NCBI GenBank assembly: GCA_003132865.1
Contig: PKYZ01000595.1
Location: 10,832-15,994 of the forward strand
Length of the DNA: 5,163 nt
Origin: Bryobacterales bacterium
GTDB taxonomy: Bacteria; Acidobacteriota; Terriglobia; Bryobacterales; Bryobacteraceae
Reading direction: 5' to 3'
The translations under genes were made by a program, and so were the position numbers. Every line of letters starts with the position of its first letter. Positions within the stretch are counted from its first letter, which is position 1. The notes beneath the pieces were generated by a model. That model did no database searches and was not told where the DNA came from. It saw only the letters and a list, made by a program, of their open reading frames with translations. Below are positions 1-5,163 of this stretch, in pieces.

Positions 1-25
1 CCCGTGGAGTACGGGGAGGCGCTGT

Positions 26-45
<20 letters not shown>
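1..45 (+). CDS. accB: Biotin carboxyl carrier protein of acetyl-CoA carboxylase, C-terminal end only
   Basis: Frame 1 reads [14 protein letters not shown] and stops at TAA (43-45). This matches the usual C-terminal strand of the AccB biotinyl domain, where a 'PVEYGQPLF.I' pattern closes the fold. The gene starts left of the window, so the biotin-accepting lysine is not visible. The identification rests on these 14 residues plus the position directly before accC, which is the standard accB-accC order. The last 20 bases overlap the start of accC in another frame (26-45), suggesting translational coupling. In the cell the protein carries biotin between the carboxylase and carboxyltransferase parts of acetyl-CoA carboxylase. 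Short evidence, but motif and context agree. Confidence 0.8.
13..19 (+). promoter_or_regulatory. Shine-Dalgarno sequence for accC
   Basis: GGGGAGG lies inside the end of accB, 6 bases before the TTG at 26. It is a strong match to the anti-Shine-Dalgarno sequence at ideal spacing. It decides the non-ATG start of accC, because no ATG or GTG lies close to the conserved N-terminus in that frame. Confidence 0.65.
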
Positions 46-1396
<1,351 letters not shown>

Positions 1397-1406
1397 GCTG
1401 GCAGTT

Positions 1407-1709
1407 ATGCGCCTGCGCACCGCCAAGGACCGGCTTAAGGTCGAGCACAGCATCATCGACGGCGTGCGCGAGATCCTGGAGCGCCTGCTGGCGGCCACGC
1501 CGGAAATCCGGTCCATAATCCCTGGCGTGATCCGGCCGGTGCGCGACGCGCGCGGCCCGGTGAAGGTGCACGTCACCGTGCCGGTTCAGAATGGTTGGAA
1601 GGCCATCGCGTTGAGCGCCGGCGCGCGCCAGGAGTTGTTCATCAGCACGGCGCTTTCTAAAGACGACCTTGAGCGGGCGCTGGAGCGGGCCGGCGCGCTG
1701 CTTGAGTAG
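1407..1709 (+). CDS. DUF2103-like small conserved protein
   Basis: A 100-residue basic, soluble protein with no signal peptide or membrane segment. The pattern of an N-terminal 'K.EHS.I.G' (11-19), a helix, 'I..I.PGVIRP' (35-44), a 'K..V.VPV..G.KAIA' strand pair (53-68) and a C-terminal 'Q.LFI.TAL....LE.AL' (75-92) resembles what I recall of DUF2103, described as a predicted metal-binding family of unknown function. That match is from memory of family patterns, not a search. His14 is the only histidine near the N-terminus and there is no cysteine cluster, so a metal site is not evident. It starts 10 bases after accC with no strong ribosome site, only AGG at 1395-1397, and ends in tandem TAG TAG (1707-1712). 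It is probably co-transcribed with accC. Function unknown. Confidence 0.8.
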   Translation: MRLRTAKDRLKVEHSIIDGVREILERLLAATPEIRSIIPGVIRPVRDARGPVKVHVTVPVQNGWKAIALSAGARQELFISTALSKDDLERALERAGALLE

Positions 1710-1763
1710 TAGGACCTGTCCAGTCTAAACTTTGCGCCCCGACGCGCCGATTGATCCATTGAT

Positions 1764-2165
1764 ATGTTTGAATGGAAACCCGAATACAGCGTTCAGATCC
1801 CTAAAATTGACGTCCAGCACCAGCGGCTCTTTGCCTTGGCAGCCGAACTGCACGCGGCCATGGCGGAAGGCAAGGGCAAGACTGTCCTCGAGCAGTCGCT
1901 AGCCCGATTGGTGGATTACACCAAGGTCCATTTCGCGGCCGAAGAAGAGTTTATGGGCAAGTATGGTTATCCGGAGGCCGCCGGGCACAAAGCGCAACAC
2001 GACCAACTCACCGCGCAGGTACTCGATCTTCAGAAGAAGTTTCGCGCCGGAGACACAGGCTTGACCATTAGCCTGATGATGTTTCTGAAGAATTGGCTGG
2101 AGCACCACATCGCCGGCTCCGACCAGCAGTACAGCGCTTATATTCGCGGAAAGCTCGCTGCCTGA
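1764..2165 (+). CDS. Bacteriohemerythrin (single-domain oxygen-binding di-iron protein)
   Basis: Binds O2 reversibly at a carboxylate-bridged di-iron centre in a four-helix bundle; in bacteria it serves in oxygen delivery, storage or sensing. The 133 residues match the usual single-domain length, with no added signalling domain and no signal peptide, so a cytoplasmic protein. All seven expected ligands are present at family spacing: His19 (in DVQHQRLF), His56 and Glu60 (VHFAAEEEF), His75 and His79 (GHKAQHD), His115 and Asp120 (WLEHHIAGSD). The typical opening 'W...YSV.I..ID.QH' (4-19) supports the ATG at 1764, although no Shine-Dalgarno sequence precedes it. It lies 54 bases after the DUF2103-like gene; no clear promoter was seen in that gap, so operon membership is open. 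GC in hand-counted lines is about 57 percent, against about 70 percent in one counted accC line. Confidence 0.95.
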   Translation: MFEWKPEYSVQIPKIDVQHQRLFALAAELHAAMAEGKGKTVLEQSLARLVDYTKVHFAAEEEFMGKYGYPEAAGHKAQHDQLTAQVLDLQKKFRAGDTGLTISLMMFLKNWLEHHIAGSDQQYSAYIRGKLAA

Positions 2166-2251
2166 TCGTTTATCGGCGTGGCGCACGCATTCCTGCGTAA
2201 TGCCGCATACTTTTCACAGATTATCCCGGAGTCGGGAATTCTGCATTGATT

Positions 2252-2340
2252 GTGGGGCGGTTAATTCTGCCCGCAGTTGGCTTTCCAGCCGGCTTGCGGC
2301 GGCTAGAAAGCCGCCACGCAGGCAAGATTGCGTGCCCCAC
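2252..2340. repeat. Imperfect intergenic palindrome, probable dispersed repeat
   Basis: The outer arms are GTGGGGC (2252-2258) and its exact complement GCCCCAC (2334-2340). The inner arms GGCTTTCCAGCC (2279-2290) and GGCTAGAAAGCC (2301-2312) pair at 11 of 12 positions around a 10-base loop. The stretches between are only partly complementary, with TGCC facing GGCA and scattered G-T pairs. An alternative inner hairpin is GGCGGCT (2298-2304) with AGCCGCC (2309-2315). The element sits in the gap between two convergent genes, the usual place for REP-like repeats. From memory it resembles GTGGGGC-bounded intergenic repeats in Solibacter-type genomes, which is not verified. There is no T-run beside it, so it does not look like an intrinsic terminator, and no protein is encoded. 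Confidence 0.55.
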
Positions 2341-2433
2341 GATTACTCACTGCTGCGTGCGCCACAGGAGGTATTCCGGAACAATCCACGGCCGGCGGTG
2401 TCTCCAGATCTATGCGCGGTTTCCTGCTGGACC

Positions 2434-3051
2434 TCACATACTTGCTACGCTCAGGCTCGCCGCGCGCGTGCCGTCGGCCTCGGAAATCCCCGAATGCGCG
2501 GGGATATCCGGCCGCTCCTTCAGCGTCCGGCGGTACCGGTTGAAGTATTCGAGCACATCGCCGCCGTACTGAAAGCTGTACATGATGTCGGCGCAATCCG
2601 CGGTGTGCTCGAGGCCAATTCCATGACCGGTCTCGTGCAGGCATTTCAGATACACGACCGTATCGCGGAACAGTCTATCGTTTCGCCCCGCGGCTGCGAT
2701 TTGCGGTCCAAATTGCGTGAGATCGGGATGCACTTCGATCGACGCGCCCCGCTTGCCGTTGATGTACATCAGCCGCGCATCGCCGTAAAGCCGAGGCCTT
2801 GCGCCCAGCCAGTAGATGCGAATGCGCGCGTCGTTCTGGCCGTCGGCCGGCACGAACCGTAATCCGCGCCCGGCCGCCTTCTGCCACGCTTCCAGCGCCC
2901 AACGGGCCAACTCGGGATCGGCTGCGTCGCAACCGGAACGCGCCGCCACATCTTCCGTGCAAGGCTGGATCCAGTAGTTGTAAACTTCCGCAGCGGACAC
3001 CGCCCGCGCCGCGATCGCCCACAGCATGCAAGCCGCTCGAAGCCGCTTCAT
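2434..3051 (-). CDS. Small secreted matrixin-like zinc metalloprotease (metzincin)
   Basis: A 205-residue precursor. Residues 1-20 form a signal peptide (basic MKRLR, hydrophobic core, likely cut after Val-Ser-Ala), so the protein acts outside the cytoplasm. The zinc site is [11 protein letters not shown] (139-149), which fits HExxHxxGxxH with His139, His143 and His149 as ligands and Glu140 as catalytic base. The Met-turn is Met157 in DIMYS, eight residues after the third histidine, as in matrixins. Cys31/Cys41 and Cys137/Cys153 could form disulfides. There is no visible propeptide cysteine switch and no extra binding domain, so this is a minimal catalytic domain. The start ATG overlaps the cysE stop as ATGA (3048-3051), pointing to translational coupling; GGAGG lies 16 bases upstream, rather far. 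Substrate unknown. The family call is firm, the exact subfamily less so. Confidence 0.88.
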   Translation of the reverse strand: MKRLRAACMLWAIAARAVSAAEVYNYWIQPCTEDVAARSGCDAADPELARWALEAWQKAAGRGLRFVPADGQNDARIRIYWLGARPRLYGDARLMYINGKRGASIEVHPDLTQFGPQIAAAGRNDRLFRDTVVYLKCLHETGHGIGLEHTADCADIMYSFQYGGDVLEYFNRYRRTLKERPDIPAHSGISEADGTRAASLSVASM

Positions 3052-3707
3052 TGCCGCCCCGATCGAACCTCCAGGCGCTCGCCGGCCAACTGCCGCACCA
3101 GCGTTTCCAGTTCGGACACGCGCTGCGCCAGTTCCTCGATCGCCTGCCCTTCCGGGTCCGGCAGGCTGCCGTGCTCCAGAACGCCGTTGTCGCCGCGCGT
3201 GCGCACCACGCGTCCCGGAATGCCCACCACGGTGGAGTTATCGGGCACCGGCCGCACCACCACCGACCCGGCGCCGATCTTCACGTTATCGCCGATGCGG
3301 ATCCCGCCCAGAATCTTCGCGCCCGTGCCTACCACCACGTGATTGCCCAGCGTGGGATGCCGCTTGCCTTTCTCATTGCCCGTGCCGCCCAGTGTCACGC
3401 CCTGGTACAGCAGCACGTCGTCGCCGATCTCGGTGGTCTCGCCGATCACCACGCCCATGCCGTGATCGATGAAGAACCGCCGCCCGATGCGCGCGCCCGG
3501 ATGAATCTCGATCCCGGTGAAGAACCGGCTGCACTGCGAGATCACGCGCGGTAGCAACGGAACCCGCGCGCGGTACAGTTTGTGCGCCAGGCGGTGCGCC
3601 AGGATCGCATGAAATCCGGGGTAACACAGCAGGATCTCGATCGCGCTTTTGGCGGCGGGATCCTCGCGGAAAATCGTGTCGATCTGTTCTTTGATCGCCC
3701 GGAACAT
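3048..3707 (-). CDS. cysE: Serine O-acetyltransferase
   Basis: Transfers acetyl from acetyl-CoA to L-serine, giving O-acetylserine for cysteine synthesis, in the cytoplasm. With the start at 3707 it has 219 residues, like the short Bacillus CysE/EpsC type rather than the longer E. coli enzyme. Seen: an N-terminal helical part opening [13 protein letters not shown] (1-13); [20 protein letters not shown] (62-81); catalytic His82 in [28 protein letters not shown] (105-121) with His117; left-handed beta-helix hexapeptides up to about 153; VVGIPGRVV (160-168); then a charged coiled-coil-like tail (188-210). An in-frame upstream start at 3788 would add 27 residues inside the permease gene that do not fit the family, so ATG 3707 is preferred. 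It begins 4 bases after the permease stop and overlaps the protease start by 4 bases. Confidence 0.95.
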   Translation of the reverse strand: MFRAIKEQIDTIFREDPAAKSAIEILLCYPGFHAILAHRLAHKLYRARVPLLPRVISQCSRFFTGIEIHPGARIGRRFFIDHGMGVVIGETTEIGDDVLLYQGVTLGGTGNEKGKRHPTLGNHVVVGTGAKILGGIRIGDNVKIGAGSVVVRPVPDNSTVVGIPGRVVRTRGDNGVLEHGSLPDPEGQAIEELAQRVSELETLVRQLAGERLEVRSGRQ

Positions 3708-3711
3708 GCGG

Positions 3712-5163
3712 TTACTCGTATCGTAGCGCTTCGGTAGGGTCGACGCGGGTGGCGCGGCGCGCCGGAAGATAGCTGGCCAGCGCCGCAATGGCCGCGAACA
3801 GCAGCGCGCTGGCGGCGAAACTGGCCGGATCGGCGGCGCTCACCTGAAACAGCAAGCCGGACATCAGCCGCGTGACCGCCAGCGCCGCCATCGTTCCGAT
3901 CGCCAGCCCGGCCAGCGTCAAGGTCAGGCCCTGCCCCACGATCATGCGCAGAATGTCGCCGGTGGCTGCGCCCAGCGCGATGCGGATGCCCATCTCCTGC
4001 GTGCGCTCGGCGACCGAATAAGCGATAGCGCCGTAAAGCCCCACCGCCGCCAGAAGCAGCGCGGTCATCGAGAATACGCCCAGCAGGAACACACTGAAGC
4101 GTTGTTGCGCCGTGGATGTGGCCAGCACTTCTTCCATCGTATTCACGCCGGTCACCGGCTGGTCGCGATCCACCGCCGCGACCGCCGCGCGCGCGGCCGC
4201 CGCCCAATTGTGCGGATCGCCCGCCGTACGCAGAATTAGATTCATCGAGGCCCATGGACGCTGCGGAAATGGCACGTAAACTTCGGCTTCGGGCGCCGCC
4301 GCCAGGCTGAGGTTGTTGACATCCGCCGCCACCCCCACCACTTCGGTCGGCCTGACCATTCGGCCCAGCAACAGGTGCTTGCCGATGGGATTGTCACGCG
4401 GCCAATAGCGGCGCACCAGCGTCTCATTAACCATCGCAACCAGCGGCTCCTCGGCGCTATCGCCTTCGGTGAATTCTCTGCCCTCCCGAAGCGAGACGCG
4501 CAGCGTGCGGAAGTACGCCGGGCTCACCATCTGAATCGCCAGGATCGGCCGCGCAGCCAGCGGTGTCTCTGTCGAGAAATTGGGCTGCCCCTCCACCAAC
4601 ACCGGTGAGAATCGCACGGGCCGCACGGGCAACGCGGAGCACACCGCCGTGGATTGCACGCCCGGCACGACCGACACCTGCTTCACCACCTGGTCGTAAA
4701 ACGCCGCCATCTGTGGTCCTTTCGGATACCGCGCGGGCGGCAGCGCGATCTTCATGGTCAGGACGTTGCGCGCGTCGAAACCGGCGCTCACATTGCGCAG
4801 CCGCAGGAAGCTGCGGATCAGCAGGCCCGCGCCCACCAGCAGCATCACGCTCACGCATACCTGGATGGCCAGCAGCGAACTGCGCAGGGAAACCGCTCCG
4901 CGCGTCGCCCCGCGGCGCTGTTGGAGCGCATCGTGGAAGCTGCCGCGCGTCGCGGCCAGCGCCGGAGCGAGCCCGCACGCTACGCAAGCCAGCGACGCCA
5001 GCGCGAACGCATAGGCCAGCACCGTGGCGTCCGGATTGAGCCGGAAGGAGACCTCGCCTGCCACATTGCGCAACAGCGGCCCCGGCAAAATCCAGGCGAG
5101 CGCCACTCCCAGAACTCCCGCCGCCATCGCCAGCACCAGGCTCTCGGTGAGCAGTTGCCGCAC
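3712..5163 (-). CDS. MacB/FtsX-like ABC transporter permease of ADOP type, C-terminal part
   Basis: The 483 visible codons are open to the window edge. The first codon is an internal GTG (Val) in the family motif '[12 protein letters not shown]', so the true start lies outside, probably some 300-400 residues upstream. Likely membrane segments: 8-30, 48-70, 97-117, 357-382, 404-432 and 446-467. A large periplasmic MacB-type domain lies between (about 118-350), including [18 protein letters not shown] (214-231) and [18 protein letters not shown] (245-262). The final FtsX domain has [14 protein letters not shown] (386-399) and ends [18 protein letters not shown], the hallmark of these permeases. 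The presence of the end of one FtsX unit and then a full second unit indicates the duplicated ADOP layout. No ATPase gene is visible in the window. The family is membrane-bound, and its substrate is generally unknown. The stop lies 4 bases before cysE. Confidence 0.93.
   Translation of the reverse strand: MRQLLTESLVLAMAAGVLGVALAWILPGPLLRNVAGEVSFRLNPDATVLAYAFALASLACVACGLAPALAATRGSFHDALQQRRGATRGAVSLRSSLLAIQVCVSVMLLVGAGLLIRSFLRLRNVSAGFDARNVLTMKIALPPARYPKGPQMAAFYDQVVKQVSVVPGVQSTAVCSALPVRPVRFSPVLVEGQPNFSTETPLAARPILAIQMVSPAYFRTLRVSLREGREFTEGDSAEEPLVAMVNETLVRRYWPRDNPIGKHLLLGRMVRPTEVVGVAADVNNLSLAAAPEAEVYVPFPQRPWASMNLILRTAGDPHNWAAAARAAVAAVDRDQPVTGVNTMEEVLATSTAQQRFSVFLLGVFSMTALLLAAVGLYGAIAYSVAERTQEMGIRIALGAATGDILRMIVGQGLTLTLAGLAIGTMAALAVTRLMSGLLFQVSAADPASFAASALLFAAIAALASYLPARRATRVDPTEALRYE

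Noticed and set aside
2185..2198. Small hairpin ACGCA-ttcc-TGCGT after the hemerythrin gene
   Set aside because: A five-pair stem without a T-run; likely chance.
2224..2237. Small hairpin TCCCG-gagt-CGGGA after the hemerythrin gene
   Set aside because: Only five base pairs and no T-run, so it is not a convincing terminator.
2486..2505. Seven-base inverted repeat ATCCCCG/CGGGGAT
   Set aside because: It lies within the protease coding sequence and encodes ordinary residues (Asp-Ile-Pro to Gly-Ile); no sign of a separate role.
2200..2862. Plus-strand open frame of 220 codons
   Set aside because: It runs through the palindrome and antisense to the protease gene, with no recognisable motif; the minus-strand protease has a signal peptide and an intact zinc site.
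3708..3788. Upstream in-frame start for cysE adding 27 residues
   Set aside because: The extension lies inside the permease coding sequence and precedes the family-typical [13 protein letters not shown] start; a family-length protein begins at 3707.
3542..4255. Minus-strand open frame of 237 codons overlapping permease and cysE
   Set aside because: Low-complexity Gly/Arg-rich translation in a shifted frame of two well-supported genes.
5161..5163. GTG as the start codon of the permease
   Set aside because: The sequence after it matches an internal motif of the ADOP family (VRQLLTESL), so this codon is an internal valine and the gene continues beyond the window.

Overview
The window looks like ordinary chromosome of a GC-rich bacterium, most likely an acidobacterium of the Solibacter/Bryobacter type. 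The main taxonomic clue is the large MacB/FtsX-like permease at the right end. Its layout and C-terminal signature match the 'acidobacterial duplicated orphan permease' (ADOP) family. The overall base composition and the intergenic palindrome fit the same group, but this placement is inference, with no 16S or other marker in view.

Left part, plus strand (1-2165): the last 14 codons of accB (biotin carboxyl carrier protein) overlap the start of accC (biotin carboxylase), which begins at a TTG behind a good Shine-Dalgarno sequence. Ten bases after accC comes a 100-residue protein resembling the DUF2103 family. After a 54-base gap comes a single-domain bacteriohemerythrin with all seven iron ligands. 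accB and accC together supply the biotin-carrying and biotin-carboxylating parts of acetyl-CoA carboxylase, the first step of fatty-acid synthesis. The two following genes have no evident link to that step.

Middle (2166-2433): a 268-base gap between convergent genes. It holds an 89-base imperfect palindrome (2252-2340) that resembles a dispersed intergenic repeat. No gene and no convincing intrinsic terminator were seen there.

Right part, minus strand (5163 down to 2434): the C-terminal part of the ADOP-type permease, then cysE (serine O-acetyltransferase, short Bacillus-like type), then a small secreted metzincin protease with a matrixin-like zinc site. The gaps are 4 bases between permease and cysE and a 4-base ATGA overlap between cysE and the protease, so the three are probably one transcription unit. 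They share no obvious pathway: cysE makes O-acetylserine for cysteine synthesis, the protease acts outside the cytoplasm, and the permease is a membrane protein of mostly unknown substrate.

No new defence, mobile or RNA system was seen. The items most worth a second look are the intergenic palindrome, the secreted matrixin-like protease coupled to cysE, and the hemerythrin of lower GC behind the fatty-acid genes.
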